Positions 1-7,561 of a DNA stretch of 42,174 bases are shown one piece after another. The DNA lies in contig NZ_AOJH01000083.1 in NCBI RefSeq assembly GCF_000337355.1, forward strand, positions 1 to 42,174, read 5' to 3'. Position 1 is the stretch's first letter; every line of letters begins with the position of its first letter. The translations under genes were made by a program, and so were the position numbers. The notes below the pieces were generated by a model. That model was not told where the DNA came from, searched no databases, and was given only the letters and a program-made list of their open reading frames with translations. The stretch comes from Halorubrum kocurii JCM 14978 (GTDB taxonomy: Archaea > Halobacteriota > Halobacteria > Halobacteriales > Haloferacaceae).

Positions 1-103
1 CGAAACGACCGTCTTCGCGCTCCAGCGACCGCTCTATCTCGGCCGCTCGTTCCGGTGTCCTCGCGACGAGGACGATCGCGACACCGTCGCTCGATGACTC
101 CAT
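1..103 (-). CDS. N-terminal fragment of an unidentified protein, possibly receiver-like
   Basis: Reading leftward from an ATG at 103 gives 34 residues with no stop before the window edge, so only the N-terminus is visible. It starts with a Ser-rich leader, then a hydrophobic strand (VAIVLVA) and a charged helix (RTPERAAEIERSLERED). Strand-then-helix at the very N-terminus is how receiver-like domains of haloarchaeal PAS/bacterio-opsin-activator regulators begin, but no acidic pocket is visible after the strand. The family is a guess; that it is a real gene is likelier, because an AT box (141-148) lies about 40 nt upstream and codon use fits its neighbours. It lies downstream of dph2 on the same strand. 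Confidence 0.55.
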   Translation of the reverse strand, partial: MESSSDGVAIVLVARTPERAAEIERSLEREDGRF

Positions 104-140
104 TTCGGCACTTGTGTGTCCATCCTGTGTCCGCGTGACC

Positions 141-148
141 TATATCTA
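141..148 (-). promoter_or_regulatory. TATA-like box for the truncated gene at the left edge
   Basis: The minus strand reads TAGATATA about 38-45 nt before the ATG at 103, in otherwise GC-rich sequence. The spacing suits an archaeal TATA box with a leader of roughly 10-15 nt. This is inferred from composition and spacing only. Confidence 0.4.
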
Positions 149-151
149 CCG

Positions 152-191
152 GGAGTGCAAGGAGAACGCCTGGAGTGCAAGGAGAACGCCT
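152..191. repeat. Perfect tandem duplication of a 20-bp unit
   Basis: Two identical 20-nt copies (152-171 and 172-191), beginning GGAGTGCAAGG, lie head to tail and are followed by a third start of six matching bases (192-197). They sit in the gap between the end of dph2 and the truncated gene. Exact identity suggests a recent slippage duplication or a paired protein-binding site. Confidence 0.85.
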
Positions 192-208
192 GGAGTGACC
201 CGGAGGGC

Positions 209-1252
209 TTACCAGGTGTCGTGGAACGTGTCGAACTCGATCGAGTCGAGCGGTTTCTCGCCGATCGCGGCCTCGTACTCGCCCGGGGTCAACATGGGCT
301 TGTGGAACCGCGGGCCGTCGTCGGTCGTGATCCGGGGACAGCCGGTGTTGACGAACGCGTCCATGTCGAAGTTGCGGAGGCGGTCCGGGGTCACCTCGTC
401 CATCGTGATCAGGTAGGCGTTCTCGTTGTTCTCGACGATCTCCTGGGCCGTCTCCCAGCGGCCCTGACCGATCTTCGTACAGAAGATGACGCCCCACTTC
501 TCGGCGCCCATAGCCTTGTGAACCGAGGCGTAGCGCTGCTTGAGGAACTGGTCGTGTTCCGCGACCGAGACCGCGTTGTTGACGGGGTCGGCGATGACGA
601 CGCGCTTGTCGGGGTGTTCCATCGCGAGCCCGACCGGGTGGAACTTCCCGCCGCCGACGTACAGCACCTGTTCGGCGTCGATGTCCGCGGAGGCGTAGTT
701 GCAGCCGAGCACCTGCCCCTCCTTCGTGAGCCGGTCGTCCCCGCGGCGAGTGTGGACCTCGTAGCCGCGCTCCTCGAGCCAGTCGGTCATCTCCTCGAAC
801 CGGTTCATGTGCTGGGCGGTCGTGACGAGGCCAACGTCGGCGTCCTCCTCCGGAGCCGTGAGCTCCTCCGCCAGCGCGTCCTCCATGATCGGGAATGGGT
901 CGACGTTCGAGAACAGGGGCACGTAGACGATGCTGTCGGACTCCTTCATCGGCGTGTGACCGAAGTGGACGAACACGTCCGTCCGGCGCATCAGGTACGT
1001 GTCGAGGTCGCAGGCGCCGTAACAGGGCTGGCCAGACAGCATGAACGTGACGTCGTCCGGCGCCACCTCGCGGAGGTCGTCGGCGACCTTGGGGCCGCGG
1101 CGCTTGAGTCCCTCCGGGAACTGGAGGCCGACCTTGGAGGCGTCGCGCTCCTCGATCGCCTCGACGATCCGATCGAGTTCGTAGTCCCACTCGCGGTCGT
1201 GTTTCAGGGCCATCCCCGTTTTCGTGAGGTCGCCCTCCGTGGAGCCGCTCAT
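209..1252 (-). CDS. dph2: 2-(3-amino-3-carboxypropyl)histidine synthase, archaeal Dph2
   Basis: This 347-residue protein matches archaeal Dph2, a radical-SAM-like enzyme that moves the 3-amino-3-carboxypropyl group of S-adenosylmethionine onto a histidine of elongation factor 2, the first step of diphthamide synthesis. The three cysteines expected to hold the [4Fe-4S] cluster are visible: C77 in GQPCYGACD, C184 in VLGCNYA and C305 in NTGCPRI. The conserved LQFPEGL stretch is at about 44-50. I chose the ATG at 1252 (MSGSTEG); the frame stays open upstream, but that extension is basic and unlike the acidic protein. A second diphthamide gene, the ligase Dph6, lies 8.5 kb away at 9777-10493. Confidence 0.93.
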   Translation of the reverse strand: MSGSTEGDLTKTGMALKHDREWDYELDRIVEAIEERDASKVGLQFPEGLKRRGPKVADDLREVAPDDVTFMLSGQPCYGACDLDTYLMRRTDVFVHFGHTPMKESDSIVYVPLFSNVDPFPIMEDALAEELTAPEEDADVGLVTTAQHMNRFEEMTDWLEERGYEVHTRRGDDRLTKEGQVLGCNYASADIDAEQVLYVGGGKFHPVGLAMEHPDKRVVIADPVNNAVSVAEHDQFLKQRYASVHKAMGAEKWGVIFCTKIGQGRWETAQEIVENNENAYLITMDEVTPDRLRNFDMDAFVNTGCPRITTDDGPRFHKPMLTPGEYEAAIGEKPLDSIEFDTFHDTW

Positions 1253-1363
1253 ATGGACCGAATTGTGCGGCAGGACGGTTAAACGGCGCGTTCGACTGCG
1301 GGTACCGTCCGAGACGTTCGTGATGTTCACGACGTTCGTGAACGTCACGGCGACCCCGCCCCC

Positions 1364-2065
1364 TCAGAAGTTGTTTCCGGTGAGCAAGCGACCGACCCAC
1401 GCTCGCCCGCCAGCTAGCACCGAGCCCTCCTCGACGGCGACCGGGTCCCGATCGACGTCGACGAACACCCGTCCCTCGTCATCGGGCTCGGTGCCGTCAC
1501 GGGTCCAGACGAGGCGCCCACCAGAATCGCTCGCGCTCGCGTCGCCGCGGACCTCCCACCCTGACTCCCCGCGGACGGTCACCCGATCGGCGCCGAGGTA
1601 CCGCGGCCCCTCGCCGCCGATGGCGAACGGGACCGAGGGAGACGCCGGCGTCAGCGGCGTGAACACCACGACGCCGAGGTGTCGCTCCGTGGCGTTCGGG
1701 TCCCGGTAGTCGACGAGGAGAGTGTCGCCGTCGACCCGAGCGTTAACGTCTCTCGGCTCCGCGATCCCGTCTCGAATTGCCGCAGACACGACCCGTTGCC
1801 GAAGCGACTCGTTCGCCGCGAGCGCGTCGCTACCGGCCGCGAGGTCCACCCGCGCCTCCCACGTCGTCGACCCGTTCCCGCGGAGCGTGACGGTCAGCGC
1901 GCTCTCGCCGGCGGCCACGGGCGTGCCGTCCGGCGTCGTTCGGTCGAGTTCACAGACGCCGCATATCGGCGTCGGCGGTGCGCGCGCGTCGGCCGCCGGT
2001 GCGGCGGCGATTCCGGCCGCGAGGAGGAGAATCGCCGTCGCCGCGGCGATGGTGCGAGGACGCAT
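1364..2065 (-). CDS. Secreted haloarchaeal protein of unknown function
   Basis: The 233-residue product begins with MRPRT and a hydrophobic stretch rich in Ala, Ile and Leu (about residues 6-27), followed by AADARA, so it looks like a Sec-exported protein. Just after the predicted cleavage region is ICGVCE, a CxxC pair that could bind metal or form a disulfide. The rest is a beta-rich domain with DVDRDP near the end and no obvious second membrane anchor. The ATG at 2065 is preferred over upstream starts because it places the signal peptide at the N-terminus and leaves an AT box (TTATTT, about 2091-2096) some 28 nt upstream, as in leaderless haloarchaeal genes. It is divergent from the esterase at 2211. 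I cannot name the family. Confidence 0.72.
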   Translation of the reverse strand: MRPRTIAAATAILLLAAGIAAAPAADARAPPTPICGVCELDRTTPDGTPVAAGESALTVTLRGNGSTTWEARVDLAAGSDALAANESLRQRVVSAAIRDGIAEPRDVNARVDGDTLLVDYRDPNATERHLGVVVFTPLTPASPSVPFAIGGEGPRYLGADRVTVRGESGWEVRGDASASDSGGRLVWTRDGTEPDDEGRVFVDVDRDPVAVEEGSVLAGGRAWVGRLLTGNNF

Positions 2066-2210
2066 GGCCCGAACTCTCGCCGCGACCGCCAAATAACTCA
2101 CGCGCGAACGAGCGGAGGTCGCGGCTCTACCGACCGTCGGCGACGATCCCCCAGACCGCGCGCTGCCGCGGCCGACGGATACAACCGCCGAGCCGACCAA
2201 CCGCAGGGAC

Positions 2211-2879
2211 ATGTCCGAGATTCCGCTGCAACACATTCACGTCGCCCCCGACCACGGGTTCGACGACGAACTCGCTCCCGCCGTCTTCGTGCTGCACGGC
2301 CGCGGCGCCGACGAAGAGGACCTGCTGCCGGTCGCGCGACACCTCCCGGACGAGCTGCACGTCGTGAGCCTACGCGCCCCCGACCCGCTGCAGGGCGGGT
2401 ACACGTGGTACGAGCTCGACCTGTCCGCCGGCGGCCTCGAATCGAGCCAGCCGCACGCGGCGGAGTTCCGACGGAGCCTCGACTTGGTCGCCGAGAGCGT
2501 CGACGCCGCGGTCGAGTCGTACGGTCTCGATCCCGACCGACTCGGCCTGCTCGGGTTCAGTCAGGGCGCGATCACGAGCCTCTCGCTCGCGTTGGAGGAC
2601 CCGGACCGCTACGCGTGGGTCGTCGCGCTGCACGGCTACCTCGCGGACGCGCACGCCAACCTCGAACCGGCCGGGATCGAGGGCAAGCCCGTGTTCGTCG
2701 GCGCCGGGGCCGGAGACCGCGTGATCCCGGAATCGCGGTCGACCGCCGCCGCCGACAGGTTCGACGAGATCGGTGCCGCGGTCACCCGCGGGAGCTACCC
2801 GGGTGGCCACGGCATCGGCCAACAGGAGCTGCGCGACGTCGTCGCGTTCGTCGAGTCGCAGGTCGCAGAGGAGGCGTGA
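2211..2879 (+). CDS. Alpha/beta hydrolase, phospholipase/carboxylesterase family
   Basis: The 222-residue protein is a compact alpha/beta hydrolase of the phospholipase/carboxylesterase (acyl-protein-thioesterase-like) group. The oxyanion-hole region LHGRGADEED is at about 28-37, the nucleophile elbow GFSQG at 115-119 (S117), the acid in GAGDRVIP (D169) and the base in GGHGI (H200), so the catalytic triad is complete. There is no signal peptide, so it should act in the cytoplasm. The physiological substrate cannot be read from sequence; carboxyl esters or thioesters are typical. A weak AT-containing box (GATACAAC, near 2177) sits about 30 nt before the ATG. Confidence 0.88.
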   Translation: MSEIPLQHIHVAPDHGFDDELAPAVFVLHGRGADEEDLLPVARHLPDELHVVSLRAPDPLQGGYTWYELDLSAGGLESSQPHAAEFRRSLDLVAESVDAAVESYGLDPDRLGLLGFSQGAITSLSLALEDPDRYAWVVALHGYLADAHANLEPAGIEGKPVFVGAGAGDRVIPESRSTAAADRFDEIGAAVTRGSYPGGHGIGQQELRDVVAFVESQVAEEA

Positions 2880-2982
2880 ACGGAGCCGTTCCACGCCCCG
2901 TGGAAGCCGGTCGGAGCCGGCCTGTGCCCGGCGACACCCCCGGCTCCGGCAGGTTAAAACCGATCCGTCCCGAGGATACGGT

Positions 2983-3375
2983 ATGAGCGTCGAACAGGCC
3001 TCTTCCGACGAACAGGCCGCAATCGAGGACCTCGGTCGCGAGCTCGGCGAGCGCATCGCCCGAACGGCGGAGTACGAGCGCTTCGAGGCGGCTCGCGAAG
3101 CGGTCCAGCGCGACGAGGAGGTCCAAGCGAAGATCGATGAGTTCGAGCAGATCCGCGCGGAGTTCATGCAGTCCCGAGAGACCGGACAGGCGACGAAATC
3201 CGGGCTGAAGAAGGTGCAGGAAGCGCAGGCCGAACTCCACTCGATGCCCGTCATGAGCGAGTTCCTCGACGCGCAGGAGGAGCTGACCGACACCCTCGAA
3301 GCCGTGAACGAGGCGATCTCGGAGCCGCTCGCGGTCGACTTCGGCGGCGAGGCCGGCGGCTGCTGTCAGGACTGA
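2983..3375 (+). CDS. YlbF/YmcA-like coiled-coil protein
   Basis: A 130-residue, strongly acidic, mostly helical protein resembling the YlbF/YmcA family (in Bacillus, partners of RNase Y and regulators of competence and biofilm; archaeal role unknown). The helical hairpin spans about residues 12-110, with the signature-like RFEAAREAVQRDEEVQAKI and a central RETGQATKSGLKKVQEAQ. It ends in a flexible GGEAGGCCQD tail, whose vicinal cysteines could bind metal or be redox-active. The ATG at 2983 is chosen because GTTAAAAC (2953-2960) lies about 27 nt upstream, a good leaderless promoter; in-frame codons further upstream encode unlikely Arg-rich sequence. Confidence 0.8.
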   Translation: MSVEQASSDEQAAIEDLGRELGERIARTAEYERFEAAREAVQRDEEVQAKIDEFEQIRAEFMQSRETGQATKSGLKKVQEAQAELHSMPVMSEFLDAQEELTDTLEAVNEAISEPLAVDFGGEAGGCCQD

Positions 3376-3401
3376 GCCGTTCCGGTTCCGTTTCCCTTCG
3401 T

Positions 3402-3455
3402 CCCGTAGTCCGCTTTTCGTCCGGTCATCCCGCAGTCCGCTTTCCGTCCCGTCAT
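3402..3455. repeat. Adjacent 27-bp imperfect tandem repeat
   Basis: Two abutting 27-nt units (3402-3428 and 3429-3455) differ at three positions; each contains AGTCCGCTTT and ends GTCAT. They fill the space between the YlbF-like gene and the MinD-like gene. The T-rich tracts could help terminate the upstream transcript, and the second copy runs into the putative TATA box (ATTTATC) of the next gene. Confidence 0.85.
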
Positions 3456-3484
3456 TTATCAGCGATCGCGCCGCACTCCGGCGC

Positions 3485-4159
3485 GTGATAGCCGTGGCCG
3501 GCGGAAAGGGCGGAAGCGGGAAGACGACCACCACGCTGGGGCTCGCGCGGGCGCTGTCGCGGCGGGGCGCTCCCGTCGTCGCAGCCGACGCGGACTGGGA
3601 CCTCCCGAACCTCGCGCGGCTGGCGAGCGCGACCGCCGATGGCGGCGAGCCCGCCGCGCGCGCGCCGACCGTGGTCGACGCCGTTCGGCCGGCCGGCGAG
3701 CTCCGTCCCGATCGGCGGGGACCGACGGTGCTTTCGGCGCCGGACCGGCCCGGGGACCTCGACGCGGGGCGAGTTCTCGGCGCGCTGGCCGAGGCGGCCC
3801 CCGACGACTCTCCCACCCTTCTCGACTGTCCGGCGGGGGCGTCGCCCGACGCCGCGGCGCCGCTCCGGGTCGCCGACCGGTGTCTCCTCGCGACGCCGCT
3901 CCGACGGGCGGCGCTCCGCGACGCCGCGAAGACGGCGGCGCTCGCGCGGCGGCTGGACTGTCCCCCGGTCGGCGTCGTCGCCGTTCGAGCCGAGTCGGTT
4001 CCGGACGGGGTGGGGGATCTGCTCGGCTGTCCGGTGCTCGGACGGGTCCCTCCGGCCGACCCCGAGCCCCTCGCGGCCCCCTCGGTTCGATCGGCTCACG
4101 ACGACCTCGCGAGCCGGATCGTCGATGAGTACGGGGCGGACCGGTGGCGGGTCGCGTGA
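3485..4159 (+). CDS. MinD/ParA-family P-loop ATPase
   Basis: The 224-residue protein carries the deviant Walker A motif of the MinD/ParA/SIMIBI class, KGGSGKT at residues 8-14, with the signature lysine at K8. A switch-I-like DADWDLPNL is at 35-43 and a Walker-B-like LLDCPAG at 112-118. Members use ATP-driven dimerisation to position cell components or load clusters; the cargo here is unknown. The start is a GTG at 3485, the only start that leaves the Walker motif at the extreme N-terminus, and ATTTATC lies about 26 nt upstream. It is short for MinD and has no clear C-terminal amphipathic membrane helix. The next gene on the strand is a RecA-fold protein with a broken P-loop. Confidence 0.85.
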   Translation: MIAVAGGKGGSGKTTTTLGLARALSRRGAPVVAADADWDLPNLARLASATADGGEPAARAPTVVDAVRPAGELRPDRRGPTVLSAPDRPGDLDAGRVLGALAEAAPDDSPTLLDCPAGASPDAAAPLRVADRCLLATPLRRAALRDAAKTAALARRLDCPPVGVVAVRAESVPDGVGDLLGCPVLGRVPPADPEPLAAPSVRSAHDDLASRIVDEYGADRWRVA

Positions 4160-4298
4160 CCTCCGGCTCCCGTCCAAACGCCCCGGGCGGACGAAAACGA
4201 GGGGCCGGAGAGCGCCGGACGTGAACGGCGGCTCGGGCTCGCGTCGGGCGCTCGTCACCCACCGACAGAGCCAAACCTCCGGAGCCGGCAGCGGATGT

Positions 4299-4946
4299 AT
4301 GGAGACGCTCCCGACCGGGATCTCCGTGCTCGACAGGGAGTTCGGCGGCGGGCTCCCGAGCGGCAGCGTCGTCGTGTTGAAGGCGGACCCGGCGAGCCAG
4401 TCGGAGCTGATCGTGGACCGGTTCTCGCGCCCGCGGGAGTGTCGCTACCTCACGACGGTGCGGTCGGCCGAGGCGGTCGAGGCGAGTCTCACGCTCGACG
4501 GAGCGGCGGAGAGCGGGGAGGCCGCCGAGGGGGGAGACGCCGGCACGGTCGTCGAGGAGACGGACCCCAAAAACCCGATCGACGACGTGCTGGCGGCCGC
4601 CGCCGACCTCCCCGAGCGGGCCACGCTCGTCGTCGACTCCGTCGAGCCGCTGGAGGCGACCGACCGGTCGCGCTACGGCCCGTTCCTCACCGACCTCCGC
4701 GGACGCATCGCCGACGCCGGCGGCATCGCGGTGATACACGCATTTAAAAGCGAGAGCGGCGAGAACCGCGTCGTCACCGAGCAGGTCGCGGACGTGGTGT
4801 TCGACCTCCGGACGACCGTGACCGGCACGGAGATCGTGAACCGACTGATCGTCCCGAAGTTCCGCGGCGGCGCGGCGCTCGAAGAGCCACTCAAACTGAA
4901 GCTCACCGACACCGTGTCGGTGGACACGAGCCGCGACATCGCCTGA
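4299..4946 (+). CDS. RecA/KaiC-fold (RAD55-like) protein with degenerate P-loop
   Basis: The 215-residue protein starts METLPTGISVLDREFGGGLP, the entry of KaiC/RAD55-like RecA-superfamily ATPases, but the expected Walker A (GxxGxGKT) is replaced by ADPASQSEL at 29-37, with no Lys-Thr/Ser pair. A Walker-B-like strand LVVDSVEPL is at 110-118, and the C-terminal core includes VTEQVADVVFDL. Nucleotide binding is therefore doubtful. I recall haloarchaeal families with the same ASQSEL signature, which would make this a conserved non-ATPase scaffold or sensor rather than a decayed gene. It follows the MinD-like gene by 139 nt on the same strand. The ATG at 4299 is chosen because the motif begins at once. 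Confidence 0.78.
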   Translation: METLPTGISVLDREFGGGLPSGSVVVLKADPASQSELIVDRFSRPRECRYLTTVRSAEAVEASLTLDGAAESGEAAEGGDAGTVVEETDPKNPIDDVLAAAADLPERATLVVDSVEPLEATDRSRYGPFLTDLRGRIADAGGIAVIHAFKSESGENRVVTEQVADVVFDLRTTVTGTEIVNRLIVPKFRGGAALEEPLKLKLTDTVSVDTSRDIA

Positions 4947-4970
4947 CTCGGTGAGGCCGATCCTTCCGCT

Positions 4971-5231
4971 CTACGCTACCGACGCCGCAGCGACGACGAC
5001 GACGCCGACGAGCACCGCGACCGCCGCCCAGTTCCGCGGCCGGTCGAGCGGGCCGTACGGTCCGCCCTTCCGCGAGAAGAGGTAGCCCGCGTAGACGACC
5101 AGCGGTGCCAGCGCCGGCAGGGTCGGCACGTCGGCGACCCCGGCGACCCCGGACAGAAGCGCTATCGCGATCGTCGCGCCCCCGGCGCTCGCGGCGACGA
5201 TGAGGTCGTCACGCGCACGTTCGATTTCCAT
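4971..5231 (-). CDS. Small haloarchaeal membrane protein
   Basis: An 86-residue protein with a short charged N-terminus (MEIERARDD) and three hydrophobic segments at about 10-33, 38-53 and 68-86, the last ending the protein. A polar loop, SRKGGPYGPLDRPRN, separates the second and third. This pattern fits a conserved small integral membrane protein of haloarchaea; no function can be assigned. It converges with the RecA-fold gene (25 nt between the stops) and lies downstream of the FKBP gene on the same strand. Confidence 0.72.
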   Translation of the reverse strand: MEIERARDDLIVAASAGGATIAIALLSGVAGVADVPTLPALAPLVVYAGYLFSRKGGPYGPLDRPRNWAAVAVLVGVVVVAAASVA

Positions 5232-5313
5232 GTCTCTCAGTGGGTCGACCGCTGTTCAAAAGGGATCGGTTCGCGTTCGCGCGGCGATTCCGCGGGGCTG
5301 GCCGCGGCCCGGC

Positions 5314-6231
5314 TTACTCGTCGTCGATCTCGTCGACGATCTCGTCGGCGTCGACGTCGACGTCCTCGAGCGCCTCCTCGATGTCGCCGGCACCGGCGCC
5401 GCCCATGCCGCCCATCATGCCGCCGAGACCGCCCATGCCGCCGCCCTCGATGACCTCCTCGACCACGACGCGGTCGAGGTCGAGCCGGCCCATGAGGTCC
5501 TGCGCGATCTGCTGTTTCTGGAACATCCACTGCTGGTTCATCTGCATCGCCTGCGTGGCCGTCACGTAGAGGACGTCCTTCTCGACCGCCTCGGTCTCGA
5601 CGACCTCCTCGCCGTCGTCGTCCTCGGTGACGGTCTCCTCCTCCTCGGTGACCGACTCGATCCGGACCTCGGGAGCCTCCTGGAGGTACATCCCGAGCAT
5701 GCCGGCGGCCTGCTGTTCGCGGTCGTCGATGGCCTCGATGATCTCGTACTCGTACTCGAGGTCCTCGCCGGCCAGCGGGTGGTTGAAGTCGACGCGGGCG
5801 CGGCCGCCGATGATCGTCTCGAGGTAGCCCTGCTGGTTGTCGATCTGGACCTGTGCGCCGGGGTAGCGGCTGTCCTCCGGGATCTTGTCGGCCTTGACGG
5901 TCTCGACCTCGTCCGGATCGTACTCGCCGAAGGCGTCCTCGGCGGGCACGTCGACGACGCCCTCGTCGCCGACCTCGGCGCCGATGAAGGCCTCGTCGAC
6001 CGACGGGAACACGTGACCCGCGCCCAGCGCGATGACGCGCGGCTCGAACTCGTGTTCCTCGGTGTCGATCTCCGCGTCCTCGGCGACCGCCTCGTCGGTC
6101 GTGTCGATGACGCGGTCGTCGTCGGCGGTTCGGATCGTGTACGCGACGCGCACGAAGTCGCCGTCGGCGAGTCCCTCGGTCTCGGCCTCGTCGGCGTCCT
6201 CGGCCGCGTCCGCTTGCTCCTGATCGCTCAT
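5314..6231 (-). CDS. SlyD-like FKBP-type peptidyl-prolyl cis-trans isomerase
   Basis: The 305-residue protein has an acidic leader, then an FKBP domain (ADGDFVRVAYT from about residue 22; LGAGHVFPSVDEAFIGAEVG around 69-88) interrupted by the insert-in-flap domain typical of SlyD chaperones (about 95-150), and the FKBP closing strand VDFNHPLAGEDLEYE. It should catalyse prolyl isomerisation and act as a holdase in the cytoplasm. An extra C-terminal domain of about 130 residues follows and contains a Gly/Met-rich run (GGGMGGLGGMMGGMGG, about 267-282) before an acidic end. That tail resembles thermosome and GroEL tails and is unusual for SlyD. The ATG at 6231 gives the acidic MSDQEQ start; upstream residues look non-coding. 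Confidence 0.9.
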   Translation of the reverse strand: MSDQEQADAAEDADEAETEGLADGDFVRVAYTIRTADDDRVIDTTDEAVAEDAEIDTEEHEFEPRVIALGAGHVFPSVDEAFIGAEVGDEGVVDVPAEDAFGEYDPDEVETVKADKIPEDSRYPGAQVQIDNQQGYLETIIGGRARVDFNHPLAGEDLEYEYEIIEAIDDREQQAAGMLGMYLQEAPEVRIESVTEEEETVTEDDDGEEVVETEAVEKDVLYVTATQAMQMNQQWMFQKQQIAQDLMGRLDLDRVVVEEVIEGGGMGGLGGMMGGMGGAGAGDIEEALEDVDVDADEIVDEIDDE

Positions 6232-6341
6232 ACCCTGAACGTCTCCTGTTACACCCTTAAGGCGCACGGTTCGGCACGGACCGGCGACGGCGACGAGCGC
6301 GTCCCATCGCGCTTAAGAACCGTCCCGGCGGACCCGGTGGT

Positions 6342-6944
6342 ATGTACGAGGTCGAGATCAAGGTGCCGGCCGACGCCGATGCGGTCCGCGAGCGACTGCG
6401 CGAGGCCGGCGCCGAGCGCGTCGACGCCCGCAGTCAGCGGGACGCGTACTACGACGCTCCGCACCGCGACTTTGCGGAGACGGACGAGGCGCTCCGGGTC
6501 CGGCGCGAGAGCCCGCTTCCCGACGGGATCGGGTCGGCCGCCGGGACGCGGTCGACCGCGGACTCGGCGCCGGAAACGACGAAGGTCACCTACAAGGGAC
6601 CGCTGCTCGACGCGGGGTCGAAGACGCGCGTCGAACACGAGACCGCCGTCGACGACGGCGAGGCGATGGCCGGCGTGCTCTCGGGGCTCGGCTTCGAGCC
6701 GGCCGCGGTCGTCGAGAAGCGCCGCGAGTTCTGGTCGTTCGCGGGGTTCACCGTGACCGTCGACGCGGTCGACGGCGTCGGCGAGTTCGTCGAGATCGAG
6801 CGCGAGGTCGACGACGAGGGCGTGATCGAGGCCACCCGCGACGAGGCGTTGGAGGCCCTCGACCGCCTCGGTCTCGACGGCGACTCGCAGGTCCGTACGT
6901 CGTACCTCGGGCTGTTGCTGGCCGACGACGAGGCGACCGACTGA
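6342..6944 (+). CDS. CYTH-domain protein (class IV adenylate cyclase / triphosphatase-like)
   Basis: A 200-residue CYTH (triphosphate tunnel metalloenzyme) protein. The diagnostic ExExK is at the N-terminus (EVEIK, E3/E5/K7), followed by QRDAYYDAP at about 34-42, LRVRRE, VTYKGP and FVEIEREV near 148-155, all part of the acidic/basic tunnel. Such enzymes act on organic triphosphates: some make cAMP from ATP (CyaB class), others hydrolyse thiamine triphosphate or tripolyphosphate. Archaeal members are usually annotated class IV adenylate cyclase without proof, so I leave the reaction open. The ATG at 6342 is supported by the immediate ExExK motif and by GCTTAAGA (6310-6317) about 28 nt upstream. 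It converges with the MaoC gene. Confidence 0.88.
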   Translation: MYEVEIKVPADADAVRERLREAGAERVDARSQRDAYYDAPHRDFAETDEALRVRRESPLPDGIGSAAGTRSTADSAPETTKVTYKGPLLDAGSKTRVEHETAVDDGEAMAGVLSGLGFEPAAVVEKRREFWSFAGFTVTVDAVDGVGEFVEIEREVDDEGVIEATRDEALEALDRLGLDGDSQVRTSYLGLLLADDEATD

Positions 6945-6962
6945 GTCGTCCCGCGGCCCCGT

Positions 6963-7433
6963 TCACTCCCCGTCTCTCGGTCGCTTCTCCGAGAGCACGG
7001 TCCGGTCGAACTCGCAGACGAGCACGTCGTCGCCGTCCTCGACGATCTTGAACGCCTCCACGTGCATCGTCACCACGCCGCGCTCGCCGTCGCTCGTCTC
7101 GCGCTTGTCCGTGACGGTCGACCGCGCGCGGATCGTGTCGCCGTGGAACACCGGGTTCGGATGTTCCACCGCGTCGTACGAGAGGTTCGCGACGATGGTC
7201 CCGTCTGTCGTCTCCGGGATCGACGCGCCGACCGCGAGCGACATGGTGTACAGGCCGTTGACGAGTCGCTCGCCGAACTGCGTCCCCTCGGCGAAGTCGG
7301 CGTCGAGGTGGAGCGGCTGCTGGTTCATCGTCATGTCGCAGAACCGCTGGTTGTCGGCCTCGCTTATCGTTCGTCGCGTCGCGTGCTCGATCGCCTCGCC
7401 GACCGCGAACTCCTCGTAGTAGCGTCCGGGCAT
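6963..7433 (-). CDS. MaoC-family enoyl-CoA hydratase/dehydratase
   Basis: A 156-residue hot-dog-fold protein of the MaoC family, which adds water to or removes it from acyl-CoA thioesters. The hydratase motif is read as MNQQPLHLD, with N37 and H42; the usual catalytic Asp of R-specific hydratases (DxNPxH) is Asn here, as I recall for mesaconyl-CoA-hydratase-like members. FGERLVNGLY follows, then VFHGDTIRARSTV. It is a single hot-dog domain, shorter than the double-domain mesaconyl-CoA hydratase. The start at 7433 (MPGRYYEEF) is preferred because upstream residues are Arg-rich and atypical. It is divergent from the CitE-type lyase at 7562, with a 128-bp shared control region. Confidence 0.88.
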   Translation of the reverse strand: MPGRYYEEFAVGEAIEHATRRTISEADNQRFCDMTMNQQPLHLDADFAEGTQFGERLVNGLYTMSLAVGASIPETTDGTIVANLSYDAVEHPNPVFHGDTIRARSTVTDKRETSDGERGVVTMHVEAFKIVEDGDDVLVCEFDRTVLSEKRPRDGE

Positions 7434-7561
7434 GGCGCCACCGTCTCCCGCCGGCGGCAAATCGCTACCGCTCCGCCGGTCGCGCGGCGCGTTGGACGAC
7501 GAGCCGACCGGCCGGCGTCGCCGTCGGGACGATTTATGTCGATGCGGCCGGACCGCCCGAC

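Noticed and set aside
1679-2986. Long plus-strand frame (435 codons) rich in Arg across the secreted-protein, esterase and YlbF genes
   Set aside because: It is out of frame with the esterase it crosses and antisense to the secreted protein; high Arg/Pro content is typical of alternate frames in GC-rich DNA.
5200-6756. 518-codon plus-strand frame opposite the FKBP gene
   Set aside because: Composition (Val/Leu/Asp-rich, then Arg-rich) is what the complement of an acidic haloarchaeal protein gives; the FKBP motifs on the minus strand are decisive.
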